From Acidimicrobiia bacterium (GTDB lineage Bacteria; Actinomycetota; Acidimicrobiia; Acidimicrobiales; Poriferisodalaceae): a DNA stretch of 49,712 nt. The stretch covers positions 1-49,712 of the forward strand of contig JAJDZE010000108.1 of the NCBI GenBank assembly GCA_022824805.1. The letters run 5' to 3'. The position numbers and the translations under genes are program-made. Below the pieces are notes generated by a model that worked only from the letters and a program-made list of their open reading frames with translations, did not search any database and had not been told where the DNA came from. Shown here piece after piece: positions 26,207 to 35,691 of the stretch. How positions within the stretch are numbered: position 1 is the first letter of the stretch; each line of letters begins with the position of its first letter.

Positions 26207-28543
26207 GTCGGGTTCGGCCGCGGCGTCGGCCGACATGCGGTCGGGCAGTTCGCCTTCGACCCGCAGGTTGGGGATGATGCGGTCGAGCCAGGCCGGGAGC
26301 CACCAGTTGCGGGCGCCCAGCAGTTCCATGGTGGAAGGCACGATCAGCATCCGCACCACGGTGGCGTCGAACGCGATGGCGGCTGCGAGCCCGAAGCCGA
26401 ACAGCTTGATGACCCGGTTGTCCTCGAGCACGAAGCTGCCGAACACCACCACCATGATCGCAGCAGCAGCGCTGATGACCCGCGCGGTTGCAGCAAGCCC
26501 GTCGGCCACCGAGTTCACGGGGTCGCCGGTGCGTTCGTACTCTTCTTTCATCCGTGACAGCAGGAAGACCTCGTAGTCCATCGACAGCCCGAACAGGATC
26601 GCGAACAGCATCATCGGGATGAACGGATCGATGGGCGCCCCGTCGATGCCGAACAGGCTGCCCAGCCATCCCCATTGGAAGATGGCCACCACGACGCCGT
26701 AGGCAGCGCCGATCGACAGCATGTTCATCACCACCGCCTTGAGCGGCACCACCAGCGACCGGAACACCGCCATGAGCAGCAGGAACGAGGCGCCCAGCAC
26801 TGCGGCGAAGAAGATCAGCATCCGCTGTGCCAAGTAGTCGCTGAAGTCGATCCCGAACGCCACGTTGCCGCCGACCCGCGCGGAGACCGACGTGCCGGCG
26901 AGCGCCGCCGGAACCACCTCGTCGCGCAGGCGCTGCACCAACTCCTCGGTGGCGGCATCCTGGGGCCCGGTAGCCGGCTGTACCCGGATGAACGCTGCAC
27001 CGCCCTCGGGGCTCGGCACCGGTGCCGACACATTGACAATGCCGTCGGTGCCGCGCATGGCCTCGGCCAGCGACCCCAGCGACGCCATGTCGCCCGGGTT
27101 GGGCGTCTCAGCGGCCACCAGCAGCGGTCCGTTGGCGCCGGGGCCGAAACCCTCGGCGAGCAGGTCGTAGGCCTGCCGGGTGTTGCTGTCGGGAGGGAAG
27201 TTGCCCTCGTCGGAGAAGCCCAGCCGCAGGCTCAGCACGGGCGCCGCCAGCAGGACCAGCAGCGCGATGCCTCCCAGCGCACCAGCCCACGGCCGTGCCT
27301 GTACCACGCGGCTCAGGCGATACCAGGCGGTCTCGCGCAGCGCCTTGGGCGGTCGTTGCTGAATGACGCGGCGCAGCGGGTTGCGGTGGCCGGCGAACGA
27401 GCCGGCGATGATCACCGCCACCGCAGCGGGGATGCCCGCCAGCAGCAGCGTGATGCCCAGACCGAACCCCAGCAGCGCGAGGGCCACCAGTGCCGACGCG
27501 GCGATGCCGCGCACTCTGATGGTGCCGAGCCGCCCGCCGACGAGCCCCAGCACAGCAGGCAGCAGCGTGATCGAGCCCGCCATGACGATGGCGACGGTGA
27601 CTGCTGCGGAGATGCCCAAGCCCGAGATGAACGGCAGGCCGACCAGCAGCAGGCCCAGCAGCGACAGCACCACCGTGGCGCCGGCGAACACGACCGATCG
27701 CCCCGCAGAGTCGAGCGCCGCCCCCACAGCATCGCCCAGGCCGAGGCCGTGGCGTGTCCACTCGCGGACACGATTGATGATGAACAGCGCGTAGTCGATG
27801 CCGACGCCGATGCCGATCATGACGCCCAGCGTCGATCCGAAATCGGGGACGGTCGCGATGTTGCTGATGACCACGATGCCCGCAGCGCCGATGCCGACGC
27901 CGACCAGCGCGGTGCCGACAGTCACGCCCATCGCTGCCACCGAGCCGACAGCCGCGATGAGCACGAAGATCGCAAACGCAAGCCCGATGGCTTCGGTCTC
28001 GGGCGGCTCCTGCCCGGAGAGCCATGCCCCGCCGACATGGGCCTGCACACCGGGGAGATCACGCAGCCCGCTGGAGTCGATGAGATGGTCGATGTCCTCG
28101 CCGAGGCCGGCAGCCTCGTCGACGTTGAATCCGGGGGCCACCTCGACGTCGGCGTAGGCGATGCGGCCGGCTGCCGGTCCGGTCGCGGAGATGCGGTGAG
28201 CGCCCCCGGCCTCGAAAGGAGATGCTGCGGAGACGTCGGGAATTGCGTTGACATCGCTGACGAGCGCCGTCGTGGCGGCGCGAATAGCAGGATCCTCGAC
28301 GCCGTCTGCTGTTTCCCTTGCGTCGACGACAATCGTGCCGCTGACGCGCGAGCCCACGTTGCCGAAGTGCTCGCCGAGGATGTCGGCGGCCTGGTCGCTC
28401 TCGGAGTCGGGGGTGGACAATTCGGCGCCGAACGAGGGACCCAGGCCGCCGGCGATGGCGCCGACGGCAACGGCGACCGTCAGCCAGACGGCCAGAACGC
28501 GCCACGGATGGCGATAGCACCACTGGCCCAGCGATGAGTACAT
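26183..28543 (-). CDS. MMPL/RND-family lipid or drug exporter
   Basis: A 786-residue inner-membrane protein of the MMPL class, typical of actinomycetes, where it exports lipids or drugs by proton exchange. One N-terminal helix (WRVLAVWLTVAVAVGAIAGG) precedes a periplasmic domain. Five helices follow, with GVGIDYALFIINRVREW, the MMPL motif. A second periplasmic domain and five more helices contain GLSMDYEVFLLSRMKEEY. The two halves repeat, as in RND transporters. The start at 28543 has an AAAGGAA site. It lies 107 nt before the Ppx stop on the same strand. Cargo unknown. Confidence 0.92.
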   Translation of the reverse strand: MYSSLGQWCYRHPWRVLAVWLTVAVAVGAIAGGLGPSFGAELSTPDSESDQAADILGEHFGNVGSRVSGTIVVDARETADGVEDPAIRAATTALVSDVNAIPDVSAASPFEAGGAHRISATGPAAGRIAYADVEVAPGFNVDEAAGLGEDIDHLIDSSGLRDLPGVQAHVGGAWLSGQEPPETEAIGLAFAIFVLIAAVGSVAAMGVTVGTALVGVGIGAAGIVVISNIATVPDFGSTLGVMIGIGVGIDYALFIINRVREWTRHGLGLGDAVGAALDSAGRSVVFAGATVVLSLLGLLLVGLPFISGLGISAAVTVAIVMAGSITLLPAVLGLVGGRLGTIRVRGIAASALVALALLGFGLGITLLLAGIPAAVAVIIAGSFAGHRNPLRRVIQQRPPKALRETAWYRLSRVVQARPWAGALGGIALLVLLAAPVLSLRLGFSDEGNFPPDSNTRQAYDLLAEGFGPGANGPLLVAAETPNPGDMASLGSLAEAMRGTDGIVNVSAPVPSPEGGAAFIRVQPATGPQDAATEELVQRLRDEVVPAALAGTSVSARVGGNVAFGIDFSDYLAQRMLIFFAAVLGASFLLLMAVFRSLVVPLKAVVMNMLSIGAAYGVVVAIFQWGWLGSLFGIDGAPIDPFIPMMLFAILFGLSMDYEVFLLSRMKEEYERTGDPVNSVADGLAATARVISAAAAIMVVVFGSFVLEDNRVIKLFGFGLAAAIAFDATVVRMLIVPSTMELLGARNWWLPAWLDRIIPNLRVEGELPDRMSADAAAEPDSAAVGDA

Positions 28544-28650
28544 GTCAGTTCCTTTCGCTGGCAGCGGCCATGGCGCCGGGCGCGCCACAGCGATGCCAGC
28601 GGCGACGGCGTCGGGAAGCCGTCGGGATGATGGGGGATCGGGCCGGGACG

Positions 28651-30369
28651 CTATCTGCCGATTCCGCCCGCGCCCGTGCCGAGTCGTGGTGCGCTCGGTC
28701 CGCGCTGGCGACGGCCGGCGACCGGCTCGGACACCACCCGGGCGTGCTCAGCGCTGTGCATCCCGTTCGTGGGGTGGGTGGGCTTGCCGGTCGCGGCGAC
28801 CTCAGATTCGATCACCACCGTGCGCCCGGTGACTGATTCGAGGAGCTCGCTGCGGATCTGCGCAGTGAACAGTTCCACCGAGGTATCGACGTCGGGCGAG
28901 ACACGGGCAATCAAGCGGAGCTCGTCATCGTGCGACAGCGAAGCGTCGGCCGTCGCGCCCGCTGCTCGTACACGGGTCACCACCTGGCGATTGGAGCGAT
29001 CCAAGCCGATCGCCACGCGCAGCATGGCCGCCATCCAGCGCACCTTGTCCTGATCGATCCGGCTGAGCGAGGCGAAATCGGCATGCTTGGGCTTCGGCGC
29101 GCTCTTGCGGTGGTAGCGGGCGACCTGGGCGATGATCTCGATCTCGCGTTCGGTGAAGCCGGTGAGGTGCTCGCTGTTGCGGATGATGTAGTAGCTGTGG
29201 CGGTGGTGGGCACTGTGGGAGATGAAGATGCCCACGTTGTGCAGCAGCGAAGCCGCCTCGAACAGCTCCCGATCCTCTTCGTCGAGTCCGTGCAGCCCGC
29301 AGAGGCCGTCGAACAACTCCAGCGCCAGGTCGGTGATGTGCTCGGCGTGGCCAAGATCCTCGTGGTAGCTCTTCGCCACGTACATCACGCCCGAGCGGCG
29401 CAGGTCCTCCAGGCGGTGGAACGGGTCGAGCTCGGGCGCTGCTGCCCGCCGCATCTGCTCGAACAGAATGCCTTCACGCAGCGCGTAGTCGGAGACTTCC
29501 ATGCGCTTGATGCCCAGCAGCTTGAACGTCTCCGCCAGCAGCAGTGCGCCGCCCACGATGATGTCTGCCCGGCGTTCTTCCAGCCCCTCGATGGCAAGCC
29601 GGCGAGCAGGCGTCGCGGCGTCGGTGAGGTCGGTCGTGAGCGATCGGAGCTCCTTGCGCGTGAATGACAGCCTCCCGGTTCGGCTGTCGCGATCGCCGCG
29701 CCGGATGGCGCACATGCGTGCCAAGGCGATGATCGTTCCCGACGAGCCCACGGCGGTTTCGAAGCCGAGTTCCGCGACTTCTGCCGGCAGGTGGCCCAGG
29801 AACGATCTGATGTAGTTGCGGCACTCGTGCACGGAGCGCTCACGTGTGCGGCCTTCGGGGAAGAAGCGGTCGGTGAGCCGGATCGATCCGAGCTTGAGGC
29901 TGCGCAGCAGCAGCGGTTCGGCTCCGTCGCCGACGATGAACTCCGTGGAGCCGCCGCCGATGTCGATGATCAGGTGCCGCTTGTCGAGCAGCGGCACGGC
30001 CGCCAGCACGCCGAGGTGGATCAGCCGGGCCTCCTCGACTCCGGAGACCACCTCGATGTCGACGCCGGCTTCGGAGAGGGCCCGCGCCACGAACTCGCCT
30101 CGGTTGTCGGCCTCGCGCACCGCGCTGGTGGCCACCGCGGTGACTGACGTGGCGCCGGCGTGGTCGGCGATGCGTCGCATCCGATCCAGCGTCGAGACGC
30201 CACGATCCATGGCATCGAGCTCGAGACGTTTCATGTCCTCGCCGCCCGAGCCCAGCCGGACCGGCTCGCGTTCGCGTGTCAGCACTTCGAAGTGGCCATC
30301 TGCGTCGATCGATGCGACGACAAGGTGGAACGAGTTGGTTCCGACATCGATCGCCGCGATGACGCTCAC
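28651..30369 (-). CDS. Ppx/GppA exopolyphosphatase / pppGpp phosphohydrolase
   Basis: About 572 residues. The N-terminal actin-like ASKHA domain has AAIDVGTNSFHLVV and IIDIGGGSTEFIVGDG as its two phosphate loops and AVGSSGTIIALARM as the adenosine-side motif. The C-terminal HD-like domain carries LLHNVGIFISHSAHHRHS, with Asn in place of the HD Asp, as is frequent in actinomycete members. A further tail of about 60 residues after residue 510 is Pro/Arg-rich. The family removes phosphate from polyphosphate or pppGpp. GTG at 30369 or TTG at 30378 are both possible starts; neither has a clear ribosome site. Confidence 0.9.
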   Translation of the reverse strand: MSVIAAIDVGTNSFHLVVASIDADGHFEVLTREREPVRLGSGGEDMKRLELDAMDRGVSTLDRMRRIADHAGATSVTAVATSAVREADNRGEFVARALSEAGVDIEVVSGVEEARLIHLGVLAAVPLLDKRHLIIDIGGGSTEFIVGDGAEPLLLRSLKLGSIRLTDRFFPEGRTRERSVHECRNYIRSFLGHLPAEVAELGFETAVGSSGTIIALARMCAIRRGDRDSRTGRLSFTRKELRSLTTDLTDAATPARRLAIEGLEERRADIIVGGALLLAETFKLLGIKRMEVSDYALREGILFEQMRRAAAPELDPFHRLEDLRRSGVMYVAKSYHEDLGHAEHITDLALELFDGLCGLHGLDEEDRELFEAASLLHNVGIFISHSAHHRHSYYIIRNSEHLTGFTEREIEIIAQVARYHRKSAPKPKHADFASLSRIDQDKVRWMAAMLRVAIGLDRSNRQVVTRVRAAGATADASLSHDDELRLIARVSPDVDTSVELFTAQIRSELLESVTGRTVVIESEVAATGKPTHPTNGMHSAEHARVVSEPVAGRRQRGPSAPRLGTGAGGIGR

Positions 30370-30467
30370 GCGCCGCAACGCTAGAGGGAGCGGTGCGCGG
30401 CCCAGATGATGTCGCCTCAGCGATGGTTGCGGCCGGCCCGTCGCGGCACGGCACTAGCGTTCCGCCG

Positions 30468-30878
30468 ATGGCGACCCATGCGACCCAGATCGTGCCCCGA
30501 TTCGGCGAGCTGGACCCCTACAACCATGTCAACCACGCGGTCTACGTGTCGTACTTCGAGGCGGCACGCTGCCTGGCGCTGGAAGCTGCCGACCTCGCGC
30601 TGGCGGACCTGTCAGATCAGAACGTCCAGATCGTGGTGACGAACCTGGAAGTGCGCTTTCGGGCGCCCGCGACCGCTCGCGACACGCTGCGCATCGAGAC
30701 CGAGCTGGTCGAACGCCGCCGTGCGAGCACCCGCTGGCAGCAGCGGATCATCCGCGAGTCTGACGATGCCGTGCTGGTCGAGGGCAGCCTGACAGCGGCC
30801 ATATGCGACAACAGCGGCAAGCCCCGCCGGCCGCCGCCCGGCCTGATGGACAACTTCGGCGCGCTGACCCCCGGCTAG
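30468..30878 (+). CDS. Hotdog-fold acyl-CoA thioesterase (4HBT type)
   Basis: A 136-residue thioesterase. The segment ELDPYNHVNHAVYVSYFEAAR holds the catalytic Asp and the N-terminal helix of the 4-hydroxybenzoyl-CoA thioesterase hotdog fold. IVVTNLEVRFRAPATARDTL follows as the core strands. It hydrolyses acyl-CoA thioesters; the substrate is not apparent. It is divergent from Ppx across 98 nt, and the ATG has no strong ribosome site, so it may be leaderless. Confidence 0.87.
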   Translation: MATHATQIVPRFGELDPYNHVNHAVYVSYFEAARCLALEAADLALADLSDQNVQIVVTNLEVRFRAPATARDTLRIETELVERRRASTRWQQRIIRESDDAVLVEGSLTAAICDNSGKPRRPPPGLMDNFGALTPG

Positions 30879-30928
30879 ACCACCGGTGACAATCCGCCGC
30901 CTGTGCTGGTTGCGACGGCGGGCTGGTC

Positions 30929-31714
30929 TCAGACGACCGGGGACAATCCGCCGTCGATGTTGATCGCGGCGCCGGTGAGGTAGCTGGCGGCGTCGCTGGC
31001 GAGGAACAGGGCGAGGTTGGCGAACTCCTGCGCGTCGCCCATACGGCCGAGAGGAATGCGGTCGCCGACTGCCGCGGTGTATTCCTCGAAGGTCTCCGCG
31101 GGCTGCATTCGCTCCCAGCGGGCCCGCCACTGGTGCGTCACGAGCAGGCCGGTGTTGAGTGCGTTGACGAGCACGCCGTCGGCCGCGAACTCCGACGCGA
31201 GCGCCTTGGTCATCGCCATGCCCGCGGCGCGGGTCGCAGATGTCGGGCACGTCCGAGCTCTCGGCGCCTTGGCCTCTGCGTTCAGCGAGTTGATGATCCG
31301 CCCCCAGCCCTGGCTGCGCATGTGGGGAATGCAATGTCGGCAGAGGCGGATCGCGGAGAAGAGCTTCAGATCGAGGTCGTCCTGCCAGTCGTCATCGTCG
31401 ATGTCGAGAAATGGCTTGGCGTTCGATGTCCCGGAGTTGTTCACGAGGACGTCGATCGGGCCGCAGGCCTCCACCGCCTCGGCGTGTGCCCGCGCAACCT
31501 CGTCGGCCAGGCGGACGTCGGCCGAGATGGCTGCGTGTGCCGTGCCAGGGTTCACAGCTCGGAGTGCTGCGAGGGTTTCGTCGAGCACGGTCTGGTCGCG
31601 GGCGACCACCGCCACCGAGGCGCCTGCAGCTGCAAAGGTCTCGGCCATCGCCCGTCCCAGACCCCGGCTGCCCCCGGTGATCAGCGCTGTGCGGCCGTCA
31701 AGTCTCAATTCCAT
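30929..31714 (-). CDS. SDR-family protein lacking the Tyr-Lys catalytic pair
   Basis: A 261-residue SDR with an intact nucleotide loop (TGGSRGLG), NNSG, INSLN as the Ser segment and a C-terminal ASYLTGAAINIDGG. The active-site segment usually reads YxxxK; here it reads TSATRAAG, with Thr for Tyr and Arg for Lys. A similar PTSxxRAAG form occurs in a subset of actinobacterial SDRs, so this is probably a natural subfamily and not a damaged gene. The chemistry may differ from an ordinary alcohol dehydrogenase. ATG at 31714 matches the family start MELRLDG. Divergent from the carboxylase gene. Confidence 0.83.
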   Translation of the reverse strand: MELRLDGRTALITGGSRGLGRAMAETFAAAGASVAVVARDQTVLDETLAALRAVNPGTAHAAISADVRLADEVARAHAEAVEACGPIDVLVNNSGTSNAKPFLDIDDDDWQDDLDLKLFSAIRLCRHCIPHMRSQGWGRIINSLNAEAKAPRARTCPTSATRAAGMAMTKALASEFAADGVLVNALNTGLLVTHQWRARWERMQPAETFEEYTAAVGDRIPLGRMGDAQEFANLALFLASDAASYLTGAAINIDGGLSPVV

Positions 31715-31795
31715 ATGCGCACCATATGTGCGGTCATGCCCGGCAGGCACGCCGAACGTCGCCGTACGCTTGCGCCATCCGGCACGGGGAGCGAC

Positions 31796-33346
31796 ATGAG
31801 CTGGGAGCCTGAGATTGCTGAGCTGCGTCGGCGCGAGGCATTTGCCGAGGCGCTGGGCGGGCCCGACAAAGTCGAGCGACAGCACTTCTTCGGCAAGATG
31901 ACCGTGCGCGAGCGCATCGACGCCATGGCCGACAAGGGCTCGTTCCACGAGATCGGCAAAACCGCCGGCGTCGCCGAATACGACGATCACGGCAATCTCG
32001 TGCACCTGACGCCGTCGAACTTCATCTTCGGCTTGGCGCGCATCGACGACCGGCCGGTTGTCCTGTCGGGCGACGACTTCACGGTTCGCGGCGGCTCCTC
32101 GGACGCCACCATTCCCGAGAAGCGCAACACAGCCGAGTCGATGGCCTATGAGATGCGGCTGCCGCACATCCGGCTGGTGGACGGCATGGGCGGCGGCGGC
32201 TCGGTCAAGTCCATCGAGATGGCGGGCCGCACGTACATTCCCGAACTGGCGGGCTGGGATGTCATCGTGAACCACCTCTCGGTGGCGCCGTCGGTGTCGC
32301 TGGCGCTGGGCTCGGTGGCGGGCATCGGCGCCGCCCGGGTGGCCACCGCGCATTACTCGGTCATCGTGCGCGACACCGCGCAGATGATGATCGCCGGGCC
32401 GGCCCTGGTCGAGCAGGCCTCGCTGGGCGACCACGGCAAGGAAGAACTCGGCCACGCCGACATCCATACGGCCAACGGCGCCATAGACGACGTAGTCGAC
32501 AGCGAGGACGAGGCGTTCGAGCGCGCACGCCGGTTCCTGTCGTACCTGCCGGCCAACGTCGACGAGCTGCCCGAGCGGGTGCTGAGCGGCGACAGCCCGC
32601 AGCGGCGCGACGACGAGCTGATCTCGATCGTGCCCCGCGAACCGCGGCGTGTCTACAAGATGCGCTCGATCATCGAATCGGTCTGCGACCGGGGCAGCTT
32701 CTTCGAGATCGGCAGCCGCTGGGGGCGATCGATCATCGCCGGACTGGCACGCCTCGACGGATGGCCGGTGGCGATCTTCGGCGAGGACCCCTATGTGTAC
32801 GGCGGCGGCTGGACAGCCGACAGCTGCCGCAAGCTCATCCGCCTGCTCGACACCGCTTCCACGTTCCACCTGCCGGTGGTGCACCTCGCGGACTGCCCGG
32901 GCTTCCTGATCGGCAAGGAATCAGAGCAGAGCGGCACGATCCGGTTCGGCTCGGCGGCGCTGGCCGCGCTGGGCCAGCTCACCGCGCCGTTCGCCTGTGT
33001 GGTCATCCGCAAGGCATTCGGCGTCGCGGGTGCGGCCAACAACCAGCCGGGCGCCCGCAGCTTCCGGGTGGCATGGCCCTCGGGTGACTGGGGATCGCTG
33101 CCCATCGAGGGCGGCCTCGAGGTGGCCTACAAGCAGGACTTGGCCGACAGCGACACCCCCGACGAGCTGCTCGAAGAGATCCGTGAGCGGCTCAACAGTG
33201 TCCGCTCGCCGCACCGCTCTGCCGAGTTCTTCGAGATCGAGGAGATCATCGACCCCCGCGACACCCGCCCGGTGCTGTGCGAGTGGGTGGACCTCGCCCG
33301 CCGCACCCTCCGGCCCGGGCCGAGTTCGTTCGGGTATCGGCCGTAG
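31796..33346 (+). CDS. Acyl-CoA carboxylase carboxyltransferase (beta) subunit
   Basis: A 516-residue biotin-dependent carboxyltransferase of the propionyl-CoA / methylcrotonyl-CoA type. It transfers carboxyl from biotin to an acyl-CoA. Both crotonase-like halves are present: GKMTVRERIDAMADKGSF and GGGGSVKSIEMAGR in the first, FGEDPYVYGGGWTADSCRKLIR and VHLADCPGFLIGKESEQSG in the second. No biotin carboxylase gene is adjacent, so its partner must be encoded elsewhere. A GGGGAG site precedes the ATG. Neighbouring acyl-CoA dehydrogenase and SDR genes on the same strand suggest a shared acyl-CoA degradation path. Confidence 0.92.
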   Translation: MSWEPEIAELRRREAFAEALGGPDKVERQHFFGKMTVRERIDAMADKGSFHEIGKTAGVAEYDDHGNLVHLTPSNFIFGLARIDDRPVVLSGDDFTVRGGSSDATIPEKRNTAESMAYEMRLPHIRLVDGMGGGGSVKSIEMAGRTYIPELAGWDVIVNHLSVAPSVSLALGSVAGIGAARVATAHYSVIVRDTAQMMIAGPALVEQASLGDHGKEELGHADIHTANGAIDDVVDSEDEAFERARRFLSYLPANVDELPERVLSGDSPQRRDDELISIVPREPRRVYKMRSIIESVCDRGSFFEIGSRWGRSIIAGLARLDGWPVAIFGEDPYVYGGGWTADSCRKLIRLLDTASTFHLPVVHLADCPGFLIGKESEQSGTIRFGSAALAALGQLTAPFACVVIRKAFGVAGAANNQPGARSFRVAWPSGDWGSLPIEGGLEVAYKQDLADSDTPDELLEEIRERLNSVRSPHRSAEFFEIEEIIDPRDTRPVLCEWVDLARRTLRPGPSSFGYRP

Positions 33347-33415
33347 GCCGGGGCCGAAGCGACCGGCACAGGGGATACCGGCCGTGGGCCGGGGCCGAAG
33401 CGACCGGCACGGGGG
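33338..33415. repeat. Two direct copies of a GC-rich 37-nt element
   Basis: Two nearly identical blocks, 33338-33374 and 33379-33415, with a 41-nt period. Both contain GGGGCCGAAGCGACCGGCAC. The first overlaps the stop codon of the carboxylase gene. The internal GGCC/CCGG parts allow hairpins, so the element may act as an attenuating or terminating structure. Confidence 0.7.
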
Positions 33416-33497
33416 CTGCTGGCCCTGAGCCATCCAACGGGCCGCGTGGCAGACTCAGCGGTGAGCTGAGCTGAATCTCAAGCAGGGGAGCGCAACC

Positions 33498-34748
33498 ATG
33501 GATCCCACCTACACCGACGAGGCCGACGACTACCGCGAGAAGATCCAGGCCTTCTTGGCCGAGCACCTGCCGGCCAACTGGGGCGGCATGGGTTCTCTCG
33601 ACGAAGAGGCCCGCGGCCGGTTCGTCGAGGAATGGCGGGCGCTGCTGTCGGAGAATCAGCTGCTCGCCGTGTCGTGGCCGGTCACCTACGGCGGCGCCGG
33701 GCTCAGCGAGGTCGAGCGTGTCGTGATGGCTGAGGAGTTCGCGAAGGCCGGGGTGCCCGTCGGCGGCGACAACGACGGGTTCAGCATCACGATGGTCGGC
33801 AACGCCATCATCGAGTGCGGCACCGAGGAGCAGAAGCGCCACTTCCTGCCCAAGATCATCTCGGGCGAGCATCGCTGGTGCCAGGGCTACAGCGAGCCCG
33901 ACAGCGGCTCCGACCTCGCCAACCTGGGCACGCGCGCTGTGCTCGACGGCGACGAGTGGGTGATCAACGGCCAGAAGATCTGGACTTCCAGCGGCCACAC
34001 CGCCAACTGGATCTTCGTGCTCTGCCGCACCAACCCCACCGAGGCCAAGCACCGCGGCATCTCGTTCCTGCTGGTGCCGGTGGACCAGCCCGGTGTCGAG
34101 ATGCGCCCGATCATCAACATCAACAACCGGCACGACTTCAACGAGGTCTTCTTCACCGATGCCAAGACGGCCAAGGAGAACGTGGTCGGCGACGTGAACG
34201 ACGGCTGGCGCGTCGCCAACGTGCTGCTCGGCTTCGAGCGGGGCCATGGCGCCACCACCGATGCGCTCCGCTTCCGCAACGAGCTCGATCGCATCACGGC
34301 GGTGGCCGTCGAGCGTGGCGCCACCGACGATCCGCTCGTGCGTCAGGACCTCGCCCAGGCGCACGCCAAGGTCGAGATCATGAAATGGATGGGCCAGCGC
34401 AACATCACCAACGTGCTGGCGGGCAACGCCCCTGGGCCCGAATCGTCGCTGCACAAGCTGCTGTGGAGCGAGTACCACCACTGGATCACCGAGTTCTCGA
34501 TGGATCTGCTGGGCATGGAGGCGACGGCGCCGAGCGGCCATCCCGCGGTGAACGGCATCAATACCGACGCTGTCGGGGCGGAGTTCTCCTCGCTGGCGTG
34601 GGTGCAGACGTTCATGGGAGCGAGGCCGGGGACGATCTACGCAGGCACGTCGGAGGTGCAGCGCAACATCGTCGGCGACCGAGTGCTCGGGCTGCCGCGT
34701 GAGCCGCGTGCCGACGGAGGCCCGTGGAACCAGATCGGCAAGAACTAG
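33498..34748 (+). CDS. Acyl-CoA dehydrogenase
   Basis: A 416-residue acyl-CoA dehydrogenase, longer than the usual 380. Landmarks are CQGYSEPDSGSDLANLGTRA, INGQKIWTSSGHTANWIF, a catalytic-domain stretch FERGHGATTDALRFRNELDR and the C-terminal PGTIYAGTSEVQRNIVGDRVLGLPREP. The WPVTYGGAGL and SGHTANWIF patterns are typical of the actinobacterial FadE-type enzymes that often form two-chain complexes, including those for steroid side chains. It may therefore need a partner chain. GGGGAG ribosome site. It is followed 138 nt later by an SDR. Confidence 0.92.
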   Translation: MDPTYTDEADDYREKIQAFLAEHLPANWGGMGSLDEEARGRFVEEWRALLSENQLLAVSWPVTYGGAGLSEVERVVMAEEFAKAGVPVGGDNDGFSITMVGNAIIECGTEEQKRHFLPKIISGEHRWCQGYSEPDSGSDLANLGTRAVLDGDEWVINGQKIWTSSGHTANWIFVLCRTNPTEAKHRGISFLLVPVDQPGVEMRPIININNRHDFNEVFFTDAKTAKENVVGDVNDGWRVANVLLGFERGHGATTDALRFRNELDRITAVAVERGATDDPLVRQDLAQAHAKVEIMKWMGQRNITNVLAGNAPGPESSLHKLLWSEYHHWITEFSMDLLGMEATAPSGHPAVNGINTDAVGAEFSSLAWVQTFMGARPGTIYAGTSEVQRNIVGDRVLGLPREPRADGGPWNQIGKN

Positions 34749-34886
34749 CGGCCACGGCTGCTTGGCTCTTGCACCGCCGAGTGGGCATCACCGGGGTGCC
34801 GATGCGGGAATACCCCCAGCACTGATTCGACGACAGGCTTGAAAGGCTTGAAGCAGCAACGCTGACACGACAACAGGAGAACGGGC

Positions 34887-35657
34887 ATGGAACTGCGACT
34901 GGACGGCAAGACGGCGCTGGTGACCGGCGGGTCGGCCGGCATCGGCAAGGGCATCGCGAAGTCGTTCGCCGATGCGGGCGCGAACGTGATGATCACGAGC
35001 CGCAAGGCCGACAAGTGCGAGGCCGCGGTGGCCGATATCGGCGGCGAATGCGATTTCATCGCTGCGCACATCGGCCATCTCGACCAGGCCGAGCGGGTGC
35101 TGGGCGAGACAATCGAGCGCTATGGCTCGCTGGACATCTTGGTCAACAACGCGGCAACCAACCCGTGGGCCGGTCCCATGGTCGACTGCGACGTGCCGCG
35201 GCTCGACAAGACCTACGAAGTGAACCTGCGGGCGCCGCTGCAGTGGACCCAGACGGCATGGCAGATGTGGATGTCTGAGCACGGCGGCTCCGTCATCAAC
35301 ATCGCCTCGGTGGGCGGCCATCACACCTCCGAAGCGCTGGGCGTCTACTGCATGTTCAAGGACGCACTGATGCACATGACCCGCCAGCTTGCGGCGGAGA
35401 TGGGGCCGAAGGTGCGGGTCAACTGCATCGCGCCGGGGCTGATCCGCACCGATTTCGCTCGGGTGCTCTGGGATGGACCCCGCGGGAAGATGATCGCCGA
35501 CCAGTTGCCGCTCAAGCGGCTCGGCGAGCCCTCCGACATCGGCGAGGCTGCGCTGTTCCTGTCGGCTGCCGGCTCGTGGATCACCGGTCATGTCATGGAC
35601 ATCGACGGCGGCGAGTGCGTGAAGATCTCCGGCGAGCTGCCGCTCGAAGAGGGCTAG
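34887..35657 (+). CDS. SDR-family NAD(P)-dependent oxidoreductase
   Basis: A 256-residue classical SDR. TGGSAGIGKG forms the nucleotide loop, NNAATNP the structural motif, and Ser (NIASVGG) with Tyr/Lys (VYCMFKDAL) the catalytic set. The C-terminus has GSWITGHVMDIDGG. The start shares the family beginning MELRLDGKTALVTGG with the SDR at 30929-31714 but, unlike that protein, this one keeps the YxxxK pair. AGGAGA ribosome site. A role as a 3-hydroxyacyl-CoA or ketoacyl reductase beside the dehydrogenase is plausible but not shown. Confidence 0.9.
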   Translation: MELRLDGKTALVTGGSAGIGKGIAKSFADAGANVMITSRKADKCEAAVADIGGECDFIAAHIGHLDQAERVLGETIERYGSLDILVNNAATNPWAGPMVDCDVPRLDKTYEVNLRAPLQWTQTAWQMWMSEHGGSVINIASVGGHHTSEALGVYCMFKDALMHMTRQLAAEMGPKVRVNCIAPGLIRTDFARVLWDGPRGKMIADQLPLKRLGEPSDIGEAALFLSAAGSWITGHVMDIDGGECVKISGELPLEEG

Positions 35658-35691
35658 GGCGGATTGATCCGGCCCTGAGCCAAGCCGGCGG

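Noticed and set aside
26675-28537. A 620-residue open frame opposite the MMPL gene
   Set aside because: It is an antisense shadow of a strongly recognised transporter; composition is Arg/Asp/His/Gln-rich with no domain.
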